Shown here in pieces: positions 32,964 through 46,100 of a DNA stretch of 64,000 nucleotides. Made by a program: the position numbers and the translations under genes. Source of the stretch: Anisodus tanguticus. Lineage: Eukaryota; Streptophyta; Magnoliopsida; Solanales; Solanaceae. Each line of letters starts with the position of its first letter. Position 1 is the first letter of the stretch. Location: contig CM067553.1 of assembly GCA_034509755.1 (NCBI GenBank), positions 47,682,110 to 47,746,109 of the forward strand. Reading direction: 5' to 3'. A model generated the notes under the pieces. It did no database searches and was not told the origin of the DNA. It saw only the letters and a program-made list of their open reading frames with translations.

Positions 32964-34119
32964 TGTTGGAAATTTGCCTTTGGCGGGAGTTGCGTCCGAC
33001 CAACTTTAACGGCTTAAACACTAGTGTTACGCATGTTGGAGAATCCGGTTCTTCACACGTGCATGATCTACTAAGTACGTAGATAACCGTAGGGCCAAGA
33101 ATCGTCAAATTTCGTTGAGAAATGAAAGAGATATTGGTCCACGAAGTGAGGTGTTTGAAGCATGGAAAAGTGTGGTATGGGGTCAATTCTCCCTCATCGG
33201 GGAGGAAGAAAGAAGTGTTTTGTTTATAAGACTCAAAATTGGTTTGGGGTTTGGGACCCCAAGGGGTATCCCATGTGTTTAAAGGAGGGAGGACCTAGAT
33301 GTGCTTCGGTTCGAGGAAAGACCACGCGCGCGCCGCCGCCGCCCGCCCGTCCGGTTCCAGGTTCACGGGCTGTGCTTCTTCTGATATTATCTTTTTGGAC
33401 CAGAGAACTTTTCCAGATGTACAGTTTGATCCCTGAAGTTTCATATGTACAGTTTGGACCAAGAATTCTTTCATATGTACAATTTGGTCCCTGAAGTTTC
33501 AAGATGTACAGTTTGGTCCCTGAAGTTTCAAGAAAGTCAGAATTGGGCAGAGGGATCAGAAACGCCATAACACTCAATTCAGCCATTTATTTTGGCTGAA
33601 TTACTCCTCCTAAATGACCAATCCGTTGCTCATCTTCACCATTTATTTTGGTGGTATTACTACCTCCATAATGGCTATTACTTGGCCAGTAATGGCACTT
33701 ATGGATGCAGTTCAACATCCCCTCCTTCACCTATATAAAGAACCCCTTGCACCATTGTTGAGCTACTCACAAACACACAAAACAGACGAAAAACAGAAAA
33801 TAGAATTCTTCTTCCTACAATCTTCCAAGCATCATTTCATTACTCAAAATTCTTCACGGTAGCACTTGAGTTTCCTTTGCTCAATTGTTCTATTGTTGTT
33901 TTATCTTGGGAGAAAATTGTCCAGGACGTATAAAGGATACATACGGGGCAATATTGTCTTAAAGACAGAGTGCCACACTCGACTCAGCATATACAAAAAC
34001 AGTTCCAGTTTCTTGTTCAACATCATTGTAATTTCAGTTTGTTGTTGAATTGTAATTTCAGTTTTCTATTACTTAGCAGTTACTTGTAATTTTCATTTCC
34101 TGCACCTTTGTAACCAACA
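32964..34119 (+). mobile_element. solo LTR (1156 bp, TGTTGG...CCAACA)
   Basis: The ends are TGTTGGAAATTTGCC and TTTGTAACCAACA, inverted TGTTGG/CCAACA. Both are flanked by ATATA (32959-32963 and 34120-34124). It has a TATA box CTATATAAAG at 33731-33740, about 90% into a promoter-like half, and no internal domain. The left half includes a GC-rich patch (33328-33350) and a tandem repeat. The structure is that of a solo LTR left by LTR-LTR recombination. The superfamily cannot be fixed without the internal part. Confidence 0.8.
33416..33531 (+). repeat. tandem repeat of about 29 bp inside the solo LTR
   Basis: The unit is gtacagtttggtccctgaag followed by tttcaagat/catat. It occurs four times with small changes. 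Confidence 0.75.
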
Positions 34120-34320
34120 ATATATTGCTGAGGCTTAAGGCTATATATGCTCCATGGAATCAAAATGTGCATTAGTAGTGGCAGAGTAAACACTATGATG
34201 GACTATGGTGAAATCAGATTCATTATTATGGCAGATCAGTCATGTTATTAAGCAGATAGGTACAACTTAACGTTAATGTTGTTTTTAGCACCAACTTGTA
34301 TAGCCAAAACCAGTGCAGTG

Positions 34321-34826
34321 TGTATTGGGTAGATACGCCCCTGGGTGGATTAGTGCATCGGGGCATCCTAACGGCTCCGAGTCTTCATAAAGCTATCTTC
34401 CGATCTCAACAACTCCCATCACATCAGTCCACCTAGATCAGAGTGCCGCGGCGCGCGTGAGTTCAATGACATCAGCATGCTAACGTCGTCATAACTTTAG
34501 GGGGACACAATAGTCCGGTTTTATCTTATATATGGGAGACTTAGGAGGGAAGGAAGACACATTGTATCTTCCAAGTTCACACTTGTAACCAAGATTTCTA
34601 TTCTCTCTCAGAACAATATAAAAAAAGAAGCATTTATCCATTATTTTCTATTATTAATTTCAAATCAGCTTACTCGTTCATATTATTTTACTTATTCATT
34701 TATTTACTTATTCATCTATAACACTGGACTCCTAGAGGGAGAATCGGATATAACTCACTTTTCTTTAAATCCTAAAATAAAAATCTCTAACTGTGTTGTA
34801 TTAGAACTAATATCACCGGAAAATAG
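34321..34826 (+). repeat. 5' LTR of Tat-like element C
   Basis: Starts TGTATTGGGTAGATACGCCCC and ends GGAAAATA, followed by GTTTGGCGCCATCTGTGGGG. It is homologous in inverse orientation to the LTRs of element B (for example the tatcttatatatgggagactt promoter block and the cagagtgccgcggcgcgcgtg block). No 3' LTR partner was found in the window. Confidence 0.75.
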
Positions 34827-35265
34827 TTTGGCGCCATCTGTGGGGATAGGCAGTTGTGGTGTTGCCCGGATTCGTTGCTCGAAACTCTCATACATACAAA
34901 CAAAATTAGTCTATAAGACAAAATCCCAGTTATGACCGACCAAACCAGCAGCATGTCCGAGAGCAGTGTCCCGTCCAAAACCAATTACTCACAAGGGACG
35001 CGACCAATGGACTTACGGAGCTCTAACAGGGAAAACCACTTGGAGCCTGAAGCACGAAAGTTAAGGAAGGATACAATAGAACTCTTGAAAGAGGCCCTCA
35101 ACAAACCCTTGGTTGAGAAAGACGCGTGAAGCCACTCGGCGGAAAGCAAGGAGACACGGCCTAAAGAGTGGTACCCCAAGAAAAGAAAAAGACACCCACA
35201 GTCTAAGGTAGGAATGTTCAAAGGAGAGGGGTCCGCCTCGGAGGTGGCCCTAGCCGCAGTCTTGG

Positions 35266-37770
35266 TGTTACACCCCGTGGTTTCATGCGTAGACGGGAGC
35301 ATAGTCAGTCGACTTGAGCTCCGGTGACTCAAGATTCTTTCCAAGGGTCATGCACGACTTAATGAACATTAAGAGAATGTATGGAAGGTTGGAGGTCGTC
35401 GGGATTAAAGGAATCATCCCTCGACAAAGTTTTATGGAAATCAGATGATAAGCTAAGTATTTTATGTCGTGGATGGGATCTGCCTCACGGATTGGGTCGC
35501 GAAAGAAAAGGATTTTTTTTTGGAAATTCTGGGTTGCATATGGTCTCGCATATGCGAGGCAATAGACGACATTTTTGGGCTATTTAAGCGGTGGAAGCCT
35601 TGTTTTATTTAATTTTTGACCAAATATGATCTCTAACACCCCTAGACTCTCCCTAGATACCCTCCAAGAGTTCAAGAATGGTTACCAAGTTAATCCATCG
35701 TGTTTTTACCTCACAGCCAGCCTAGATGAACGATAACACCTCTATGGTATAGTGGAGTGACAAAATGATGGATGTGAGTAAAGAAAGACTTGGATTTCAA
35801 ATTATTTCTACTGGATAAGGTAAGTAAATCACCCTTTGGTTGTGCTTAAGGTTATCTTCATGTTGGTTGAATTGTTTAGGTGAAGAACTATGAGTTATAG
35901 CACCAAATAAGAAGAGATGTAGTTATTCTGTTGTTGGATTGTTTTGAAGCAATAGTTATAACTTGTTGTAGTTGGAAATCATGAAAAATAGCTTGGTGAT
36001 GATGTGACTAGTATGGTTAGGCAAATTTACATGCCAAGTTTATTGAAGAAGTTATTAGCTCAAGGATAAAGTAACTAAGAGGCATGTAGAAGTTATGTTT
36101 CATGATGTTGGATGTATGGACTATTTTCACAATAATTCTTTCATATTGGTGGCTGGAAATTACGAGGAAATAGATGCTCATGATGTTGTTACTGTTGTTG
36201 TTGTTGTTGTTGTTATTATTTTTGTTGATGTTTTTCTTGATCTAGAGAAAGGGAAAAAATGCAGGAGACGTTGTCCGATTCATTGTAAAGTAAGTTGTGC
36301 TTGTTGATATGGACCTTTTTCATTGATGATGATGTTGTATATCATTGTAGACGAAGTAAGAGAAGGTGGATCACATCGCTGTCATCATAGATCCCATTTA
36401 TGAAAGAATGGAAATGAAGTAGTATGTTATATTTCCAATGATAGTTAGAAGAATGGGACTTTACTCTTGATGGATTATAAGAACGGGCCTATGGCTCTTA
36501 GGATGAACATGCTCAAGTAAAAAGAATTCATGTGGCTTTAAGATAAAATGAGAAGTTATCAACGATAGTCATAAACACTAGTCAAGAAGGTAACGATCTT
36601 ACGTTATTACGATAAGTTCATAGAAGTCTAGTATGGCTTTTCAAGTATGTATGTACGTATGGAATATCGATAGGGCATGGATGTAGTAGTGTGGATTACC
36701 ACTGAGCTACGACCAGTTGGGCAGATAGTTATTTACCACTAGGTTATGGGCGATCGGCCAGATATGTATTCACCACCAAACAATGGTCGGCTGGGCAGAT
36801 ATGTATTTTACCACCGAACGATGGTCGGTTGGGTAGGTGAGTATTACCACTGCAGTTAGTTTGATATTACTGAGTCCCTCTTATAGGACAGGTACAACCA
36901 AGTCCCTCATTAGGGCTATGTACGATATGATGTTACGTATCGTTAGTTACCACTAGTTGGGCAGACACGTTATCTACCACCGGATATGCAAGTTATGTAC
37001 CATTGTTTACCACCAGTTGGGCAGTCATGTACTCACTACTAGGCATTGACCGGTTGGGCAATCGAGCAGATAGATTTATGATGATGATACTACATTATAG
37101 GTAAGGCCATATAATAAACATGATCCCTGTGAACGGTTAAGGTTACGATGTTAAGATTGTAGTGGGGTATCTCAGAGGTTCAGATTGACTCGTATCCTTC
37201 TCTCTTTTATGATTATGCAGTATCATATTTTATTTTCGCCTTACATATTCAGTATATTTTTCTTACTGATGTCTATTTGCCCGGGGACACTGTGTTTTAT
37301 GTTTCACATGTTCAAGTAGGCGAGGAAAGGATTCGCCTCGGTAGTTCGTGTGTTGAGATTAGCTTTGATTAGTGAGCTCCATCTTTTCCTGGAGTATTGC
37401 CGAGTTAGAAGTATGTTTATTATTTTGGTACTTTGGGTATGTCAGGGGCCCTATCCTGACTTATGTATTTCTATCAATACTCTCTTTAGAGGCTTTGTAG
37501 ATGAGTCTTATTTTGTATAGTTTGTTCGATGCGGCCTTGTAAGCCCGGATGCTGGTAAGATATTATGTTGGCCTTGTCGGCCTTAGTATGTATACATGCC
37601 TAGGCTGGATTCTTCTATTTGTAGGAATTGGTGTCATATCATGTTACAGTTAATCTTCTGGGGCCTCATCAGCCCAGATGGTTGTATGTATGTGGGATGA
37701 TATCCAAGTGATTCGCTCGGGACGTCTTGGCGCCGAGTGCCTGCCACCTCCCCAATGTTAGGGTGTGACA
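35266..37770 (+). repeat. left LTR of the LARD-like element
   Basis: It contains a (GTT)n tract at 36184-36216 and adjoining sequence missing from the right LTR, which explains the 104-bp length difference. At 36690-37075 it has degenerate sub-repeats of taccac ... ggtcggttgggcagat. Confidence 0.85.
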
Positions 37771-38849
37771 AACTTGGTATCAGAGTAGATCGTGTCCTAT
37801 GGAGTTTACAAAGTCGTGTCTAGTAGAGTCTTATTTATGGATGTGTTGTGCACCACATTTATAAATAGGAGGTTGTAGGGCATTTTAGGATTTGGTTACC
37901 CTTCTTACTGATTCTAAATCATGCCATAGAGCCAAGTTTTGAGAACTCAGTTCCACCTTGTGCCGGTGATGAGAAATGAGATATTCCTACCAGGATAAGG
38001 TATGTACCAATTGTGGGAACATTATATTGGAGTTTTAAGTACGAGCAGTGGTTTTATTAGTCCATAAAGAAGGTAATGGAAGCTTTAAAAGGTAAATTAT
38101 GAGTTTTAGAACACAAGAGAAGTAAAGAGAAAAGGGTGCAGGGTGCCGGAACGTGGAAGATTGTATGGAGGTTGGTATTCAGAGGGAATATACATAGTGA
38201 TAGATAGAAATGAGAATGACCATAGGAGGACAATGTAAGTTTAAGTGGGACGTTCAAGTAAATACGAGAAATGATTGAAAATCGTAAGATAAAGTATGCT
38301 AATGTGATGCGCCCATAGCCAAGTAAATCAGAATGGCGCAGCGGAAGTGTGGTAGGTCAATTCTGAACATGTTATGTTCTATCTAGCTAGAAGATTCAAG
38401 AATTCTTGGTTTAAGAAGATGATCCTTAGGCAAGTTGTATGGAAGACTGCTAAATTGCAAAAAAGTATAGAAATGATTTAAAATATGATATGAGAGGCTA
38501 AGAGGGACGCGAAGTTGAGATACCCTCACCTATTTTAGATTCTTGGTATTAAGAACGACACATATGTGACAGACACAACCCAGATATTGGAATTCTGTGT
38601 TTGAGGTAAGTTATAGTTATTATATGACTCTGTGGGTGGATGTACGGTTATGTGAAATTGGTGTTATGATACATGTTGCATTGTGTGGCCCTGTGAGGCA
38701 ATGGTTGTGTTTTATGAATTGTATGACATGTTGGAATAGTCCTGTTTGAAGATAAAACTCCATCAGAATTTTCAAGGAATTTTGAGAGTGGGGATCTTAA
38801 TCTATGATACTCTAACATTCGAGGACGAATATTCTTAAGGGGGGAAAGA
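37771..38849 (+). other. internal region of the LARD-like element
   Basis: 1079 bp with a PBS at one end and a PPT at the other. No open frame with a retroelement domain was found on either strand. Confidence 0.7.
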
Positions 38850-41250
38850 TGTTACACCCTATGGTTTCATACGTGGACGAGAGCATAGTCAGTCGAGTTG
38901 AGCTCCCGCGTATCGAGATTCTTTTCGAGGGTCATGTATGACTTAAATGAATGTTAAGAGAACGTATGGAAGGTTGGAGGTCATCGGGGTTGAAGGAACC
39001 ATCCCTTGACAAAGTTTAACTGAAATTGAATGATACAGTAAGCATTTTGCATGATGGGATTTGCCTTGTGGATTAGGTCGCAGAAGAGAAGAAAGTTTTT
39101 TTTTGGAAATTCCGGAAGAATATGTGGCCCCATATGCGGCCGTATATGACCATATTCGACTACATATGGTATCGCATATGCGAGGTGATGGCCGACCTTC
39201 TTAGGCTATTTAAGCGGTGAAAGCCTTGTTTTATTTCATTTTCGACCAAATATGATCCCTAACACCCCTAGACTCTCCCTAGACACCCTCAAAGGGTTGA
39301 AGAATGGTTGCCAAGTTAATCCACCATGTTTTGACCTTTAAGCTAGCCTAGATGAATGATAACACCTCTATGGTTTTGGAGTGACCAAAGGATGGATGCG
39401 AGAAAGTAAAGGCTTGGATTTTGAATTATTTCTACTGGATAAGATAAGTAAATCACCATTTTGGTTGTGCTTAAGGTATCTTCATCTTGGTTGAATTGTT
39501 TGGGTGAAGAACTATGAGCTAGAGCGTGAAATTAGAAGAGATGTAGTTGTCTTGTTGTTGGATTATTTTGACGAAATAGTTATAACTTGTTGTAGTTGGA
39601 AATCATAAAAAGTAGCTTGGTGGTTATGTGTCTAGTATGGTTAGGCATATTTACATGTTAAGTTTGTTGAAGAAGTTAGTAGCTCAAGGACAAAGTAACT
39701 AAATGGCATTTAGAAGTTGTGTTTCATGATGTTGGGAGTATGGACTATTTTGACAATAATTCTTTGGTATTGGTGGCTGGAAATTATGAGGAAATAGATG
39801 GTCATGATGATAGATGATGTACCTTGTCTCGTTGACTCTTATGAAAGAATAGAAATGAAATAGTATGTTATCTTTTCAATGATAGTCGGAAGAATGGGAC
39901 TTTACTCTTGATGGATTAGAAGCTCGGGCCTATGGCTCTTAGGATGAACATGCTCATGTAAAATGGATTCCTGTGGCTTTAAGATAAAATGAGAAGTTAT
40001 CAATGATAGTTCTAAACGCTAGTCAAGAAGGTAACAATCTTACGTTATTATGATAAGTTTATAGAAGTCTAATATGGCTCTTCAAGTATGTATGTACGTA
40101 TGGAATACTGATAGGGGCATAGACGTAGTAGTATGGATTACTACTAAGCTACGGATAATTGGGTAGACAATTACTTATCACTGGGTTATGGCCAGTCGTC
40201 CATACATGTATTCACTGTCAAACGATGGCCGATTGAGTAAATATGCATTTTACCACCGAACGATGGTCGGTTGGGCATATGAGCATTACTTCTGCAGTTG
40301 GTTTGATATTACCGAGTCCCTCTTATGGGCCGGGTATCACTAAGTCCCTCGTTAGGGCCGGGTATGATATGTTGTTGACCATGTTTGGGCTGATATATAG
40401 TTACCACTAATTAGACAGTTACATATCGTTGGTTACCACTGGTTGGGCAGGCACGTTATCTACCACCGGATGAGCAAGTTATGTACCGTCGTTTTCTACT
40501 AGTTGGGCAGGCATGTAGTCACCACTGGGCCTTGACTGGTTGGGTAGTCGAGTAGATAGATTTATGATGTTGATACTACGTTATAGGTAAGGCCATATGA
40601 TAAGCATGGTCCTTATGAATGGTTAAGGTTACGATGTTAAGATTATAGTGGGGTATCTCATAGGTTCAGATTGACTCGTATCCTTCTCTCTTGTATGATT
40701 ATGTATTATCATGTTTTATTTCTGCCTTACATATTTATTACATTTTTCGTACTGATGTCTCTTTGCCTGGGGACAATGTGTTTTATGCCGCACAGGTTCA
40801 AGTAGGCGAGGAGAGGATCTGCCCCGGTAGTTTGTGTACTAAGATCAGCTTTAGTTTGTGAGCTCCATCTTTTCCTCGAGTGTTGCCGAGTCAGAAATAT
40901 GTTTATATTCTTTTGGTACTTTGGGTATGTCGAGGGCCCTGTCCCGACTTATGTACTTTTATCAATACTCTCTTTAGAGGCTTTATAGACGAGTCTTGTG
41001 TTGTATCATTTGTTCGATATAACCCTGTAGGTCCGGATGCTTGTAAGAGTATATGTTGGCCTTAGTATGTATATAAACCTAGGTTGGATTCTTCTGTTTG
41101 TAGGAATTGGTATCGTATCATGTTACAGTTATTCTTCTAGGGCCTCATCGACCCAGATGGTTGTATGTTTGTATGATGATATCCAGGTGGTTCTCTCGAG
41201 CTATCTAGGCATCGGGTGCCGATCACACCCCTCAAGGTTGGGGTGTGACA
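38850..41250 (+). repeat. right LTR of the LARD-like element
   Basis: Collinear with the left LTR apart from the (GTT)n region. It shows the same ttgggcag sub-repeat block at 40130-40560. Divergence from the left copy is visible in every line, so the insertion is not recent. Confidence 0.85.
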
Positions 41251-42470
41251 CTTGGCATCAAACAACACCATAATGAAGCGCATGGAAAATTTATGTAACT
41301 CGCTATCCGAGGCAGCACCGGGTAGCCGCTAGACAGGCAACCCAGAGGCCGTTGAAGTACTTGGGACTTCCGCAGCAGAGACAGAGAAGATAGAGCCTGC
41401 ATCACTAAAAGTAGATTTTGCAAGACTTGTCGCACTAGAGAAGGAGATCCACGAGTGGATGAGTCAAATACCAGGGGGGCCCTTGTGTTAAAAGGGGTCG
41501 GGGCAAGAAAGTATGGGAGGATACCTTACAAGGGGGATGCGGCTCCTAAGCCCATCCTAAAGAAATTCAAGATGCTTGACATACCTAAATATGATTCCTT
41601 TACTGTTGTCACCAGCCATGACTTGTAGCAGCACCAGATTGATTTCGTCATGCTGAAAAAATTCAGCCAAACGCTCACGAAGGGAGCACTCTACGGTACA
41701 CTTTATTACCAGAAAACTATATGAATTCCTTTACTGCTCTTGCAGATGCATTCGTTAAAGCCCATGTGGGGGCTCAGAGGGTCAAAACCCACAAAGAGGA
41801 CATCTTCTCCGTCAAGTAGAGCAATGATTTCAACGAAAAAAATGTTATTGCCCGCTATTCCAGAAGATTGGATGCCGCGACATTTGCCGATGGCCTGAAT
41901 GTGAATAATTTGAATGCGTCGATGAAGTTGAAGGAAAGTTTAAGGGAGTTCTCAGCTAAGTCCTCGAATATAGTGAATAACAGATACACCGCCAAGATGA
42001 GAATAGAGGGAAACTACCGGGCTGACATCTGAATAGAATGAGGACAACAGGGAAAGTCTCAGAAAATTCCCCCATATAGACAAAAGGAACCAAGAAGTTG
42101 GTACAAACCCTACTCAGCCTGACCACCACCCAGACATGAAGGAAGGTCGAATAAGATGAGGTATGATCAGGGCTAGCCTAGGATATATAGCGAAATGCCA
42201 CAGAAAATGGGCATAACATCTTATAACTTTAATGTAGAGGTTATGAATCTGGTTATGGCAATGAAAAACATGAAGGAAACTCATTTCCCGGTGGCAGCAC
42301 AGTCCAACCCGAATAAATAATGTGCAAACATGGAGCTTTGGTGTGAGTTCCATGGGATTCCTAGCCATTCAACAGAAGACTGCAAGCACTTGCGATATGA
42401 GGTAGCAGACTTATTGAGGAGGGGGCACCTGAAAGAGTTCTTTACCAGTAAGTCCAAGTATGCTTGAGAA

Positions 42471-43164
42471 AAGAGATTTGGGAAATATAAGTAAGGAGGG
42501 GTAAGTGAGGGTAAATGGGTCAGAGTTTGGTTGTAAACGGATTAACCCAAAATGGGACGGAAATGAAGTTCTCGGATTCTACCGGTAGTGTGGTTTTTGG
42601 TGGCTATTTCGAGTAGTTTTAGGGAGAGTTGGGTTTAGGCATTTTATGAGGTTGTTGTAGACACGTTGAGGGTTGTTATGGTAATTGGGATTTGTTAGTT
42701 TAGTGTTGGAGGATGTTGGAAGTTTACTGAAATAGTGAGGTTCTCAATTGGAGTGTGTAGTGGGCTGTTTGGTGTTGTCGGGATGACACGGCTGATTGTG
42801 GATGGTTTCGGTTGGTGGATTTAGGTGTGGGTGTTTGGGAAGTCTTATGGAAGGTGGTGGTAGAAATAAGATGGTGGTTTGAACAAGGAATGAACACAGA
42901 ATGCTAGGTGAAAACCCGAGTACGAACCAAGTATAGGACGGTTGATATAGCAAGGATAATGACACGAGGGTTTTAATGCTCGAGTCAAGTATCCAAGTTC
43001 ATGAACGATTTGTCCCTTTGGAAGCCACACTTTCTAGATGACTCCTCATACTTGTCACCTTATCCATTCTCGGCCAAGTCACCTTATCCATTCTCGGCCA
43101 AGTCACCTTTGGAAGAAGCTCTCTGCCTTGTCACCCTTTCTCTTACATGATGCATTAAACTCAT
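42471..43164. other. unassigned stretch between the Tat gag and the chromovirus
   Basis: About 690 bp with no recognised domain. It is G-rich on the plus strand from 42480 to 42860. A perfect 24-bp tandem pair (unit caccttatccattctcggcc + aagt) lies at 43056-43103. It may be the remains of one or more further insertions that truncated both neighbours. Confidence 0.4.
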
Positions 43165-46100
43165 GACACCTTTTATAGGTGAAACTTTTAGAAATACTCA
43201 ATCATCAACTTGAAACTCTAAGTCTCTATGCCTCACTTTTGAATAGGACTTTTGGCGTCTCTGAGCCATTTTCAAACGCTCCTAAATTAACATGACTTTT
43301 TCCAAAACCTGATGGACCAAGTCTGGTCCTACCAATTCTGCTTCATCAACTTCAGACCAACTAATTGGTGATCTACACCTTCGTCCATACAGAGCCTCGA
43401 ACGGTGCCATCTGGATGCTAACATGATAACTATTATTATAAGCAAACTCAATAAGAGGCAAGTGATCATCCTAATTACCTTTAAAATCGATAATGCATGC
43501 CCTCAACACATCCTCAAGAGTCTGAATAGTACGCTCTGCTTGGCCATCTATTTGAGGATGAAAAGTTGTGCTGAGATTTACCTTGGTACCCAATCCTTTC
43601 TGGAAAAGACTTTCAAAATGCACTGTGAACTGAGCACCATGATTTGAAATATAAACACTATGGTCCCATGAATCCTGTAAATTTCTCAGATATACAACTT
43701 AGCATAATCCTTTGCTGAATCTGTGGTCTTAACTGGCAAGAAGTGGGCAAATTTGGTAAGTCGGTCCACAATTATCCAAATTGAATCATGCTTTCGGGCT
43801 GAATGAGGTAGACCTATTATGAAGTCCATATTCATCATCTCTCATTTCCAAATAGAAATATCAATATTCTGAGCCAACCCACCAGGCCTCTGGTGCTCGG
43901 CTTTCACCTGCTGACAATTCGGATACTTGACTACAAAATCTGTCACATTCCTCTTTATATCATTCCACCAATAAATTTCCTCAAGATCATGATACATCTT
44001 GGTAGAACCTGGGTAAATAAAATACCTAGAATTATGCACTTCTACCATGATTCTCTCTTTGAGCCCATCTATATTTGGAATACACAATCTGCCTTGGTAC
44101 CTCAAAGTACCGTCATCTCCATCTGGTTCAAAAGTTGTAGTCTTATGTTTGTAAATCTCCTCTTTCAACTACAAAAATAGGAATCACTAAACTGCTTCTC
44201 CTTTACCTTAGCTACTAAAGAGGATTCGGACATGTTCTGGACGACAACACCACCGTCTTGGGAGTCTATGAGCCGAACTCCTAGACTGGCTAGTCGATGA
44301 ATCTCCTTTGTCATAGTTCTCTTACCTTCTTCAACATGAGATAAAATTCACATGGATCACCGACTAAGACCATCGGCTACTACGTTTGCTTTTCCCAGAT
44401 GGTAGAGAACATCTACATCATAATCTTTTATCAATTTGAGACATCTCCTTTGCCTGAGATTCAAATCCCACTGTTTGAAAATATACTGAAGGCTCTTGTG
44501 ATCTGTGAAAATATCAACATGAACTCCATACAGATAGTGATTCCATATTTTGAGTGCAAAAATCATTGTTGCCAACTCTAAGTCATGAGTCGGATAATTC
44601 TTTTCATGAGGTTTAAGATGTCTGGATGCATAAGCTATAACATTACCATGCTGCACTATAACACACCTAAAACCAATTCCTAAAGCATCACAATATAGTA
44701 CGAACCCCTCGGTTTCCTCTAGCAAGGCTAACATTGGAGCAGAAGTCAACCTCGTTCTCAATTCTTCGAAACTATGCTCACATGCATTTGACATATGGAA
44801 TTTGACTTTCTACTGAGTTAATCTGGTCAATGGAGCTGAGATGGAAGAAAAACTTCTACGAATCATCTGTAATAGCCCGCTAGACCTAAGAAACTTCGTA
44901 TGTCTGAAGCAGAAGTGGGTCTGGGCCAATTCTTTACTGCCTTGATCTTCTGAAAATCGACTTGGACGCCTTCACTTAAAATTACATGGCCTAAGAATTC
45001 CATTGACTTAATCCATAATTCACACTTGCAAAATTTCGCATAAAGCTCGCAATCCTGAAATGTCTGCAACACTATTCTGAGATGTTCTACATGATCGACC
45101 TCAATAAGAGAATAGACTAGAATATCATCAATGAAGATAATAACGAAAAGATCAAGATAAGGCTTGAAAACCATGTTCAAAAAATACATGAAAGCAAATG
45201 GGGAATTTGTCAATCCGAATTACATGACACAAAAACTCAAAATGACCATAGCGAGTTCTGAAGGCGGTTTTTGGAATATCAACTACCTTAACCTTAAGCT
45301 GATTGTACCCTAATCTGAGGTCAATCTTGGAATAATACTAAGCACCCTGAAGTTGATCAAATAAATCATTGATTATGGGAAGAGGATATTTATTCTTGAT
45401 GGTGACCTTATTCAACTATTGGTAGTCAATGCACATACGCAAAGACCCATCTTTCTTTCGATCAAATAAGACTGGTGCACAGCATGACGAGACACTTGGT
45501 CTAATGAATCCCTTATCAAGGAGATCTTTCAACTGGACTTTTAATTCTCTTAACTCTGTTGGATCCATTTTGTATGGAAAAATAGATATCGTCTTAGTGC
45601 CGGGAAGCAGATCAATTCTGAACTCAATCTCCCTATCACGATAAACTCCGGGATGATCTTCTGAAAGATTTCTGGAAACTCATTAACAACTAGTACAGAC
45701 TGAATAGTTGGGATCTGGGCATCTGTATCCCTAACCCAAACTAGATGGTAAATGTACCTCTTGGATATCATCTTTCTGGCCTTAAGATAGGAAATAAATC
45801 TATACATATATATTACTGCATCACCTTTTCATTCTATGACTAGTTCACTGGGAAACTCGAATTTTACAATTTTGGTTCTACAACCTATTGTGGCATAACA
45901 TGAAGACAATCAATCCATACCCATTATTACATCGAAGTCTACCATTTCTAACTCTATCAAGTCAGTTATTGTAATTCAGTGATAGACTTTAACTAGACAA
46001 CCCCTATAAACCCGCCTAGCTATAACTGACTCTCCAACTGGAGTGGATACTTCAAAGGGTTTATGCAACTTTTTTGTTCTATCTTCAATTTCTTATCAAT

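Larger units (their letters stand above)
35266..41250 (+). mobile_element. non-autonomous large-LTR retroelement (LARD-like) with CTTGG target duplication
   Basis: LTRs of 2505 bp (35266-37770) and 2401 bp (38850-41250) both read TGTTACACCC...GGGTGTGACA and flank only 1079 bp of internal sequence. CTTGG is present at 35261-35265 and 41251-41255. A PBS matching initiator tRNA-Met (TGGTATCAGAG, 37775-37785) and a polypurine tract (AGGGGGGAAAGA before 38850) are present. The internal part has no gag-pol, only a vestige of attcgaggacgaat, the 3' end of chromovirus pol. It must rely on an autonomous relative. Confidence 0.88.
34827..42470 (+). pseudogene. gag remnant of Tat-like element C, split by a 6-kb insertion
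   Basis: A gag start at 34932 (MTDQTSSMSESSVPSKTN) runs to about 35260. There the large-LTR element is inserted. The gag resumes at 41256 in broken frames, with FVMLKKFSQTLTKGALYG near 41640-41700 and the zinc-knuckle-like ELWCEFHGIPSHSTEDCKHL near 42330-42400, ending about 42470. Pol is absent. The parts match element B's gag, so elements B and C are one family in opposite orientation. Stops are frequent. Confidence 0.7.

Noticed and set aside
33162..33494. 110-codon plus-strand frame through the GC-rich patch
   Set aside because: It lies entirely inside the solo LTR, is repetitive and has no recognised domain.
36095..36307. 70-codon frame with a poly-Val run
   Set aside because: The valines come from the (GTT)n microsatellite in an LTR.
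36690..37075. CRISPR-like regular repeats (ttgggcag every 40-60 bases)
   Set aside because: Degenerate LTR sub-repeats present in both LTRs of a retroelement in a plant genome; spacers are not unique.
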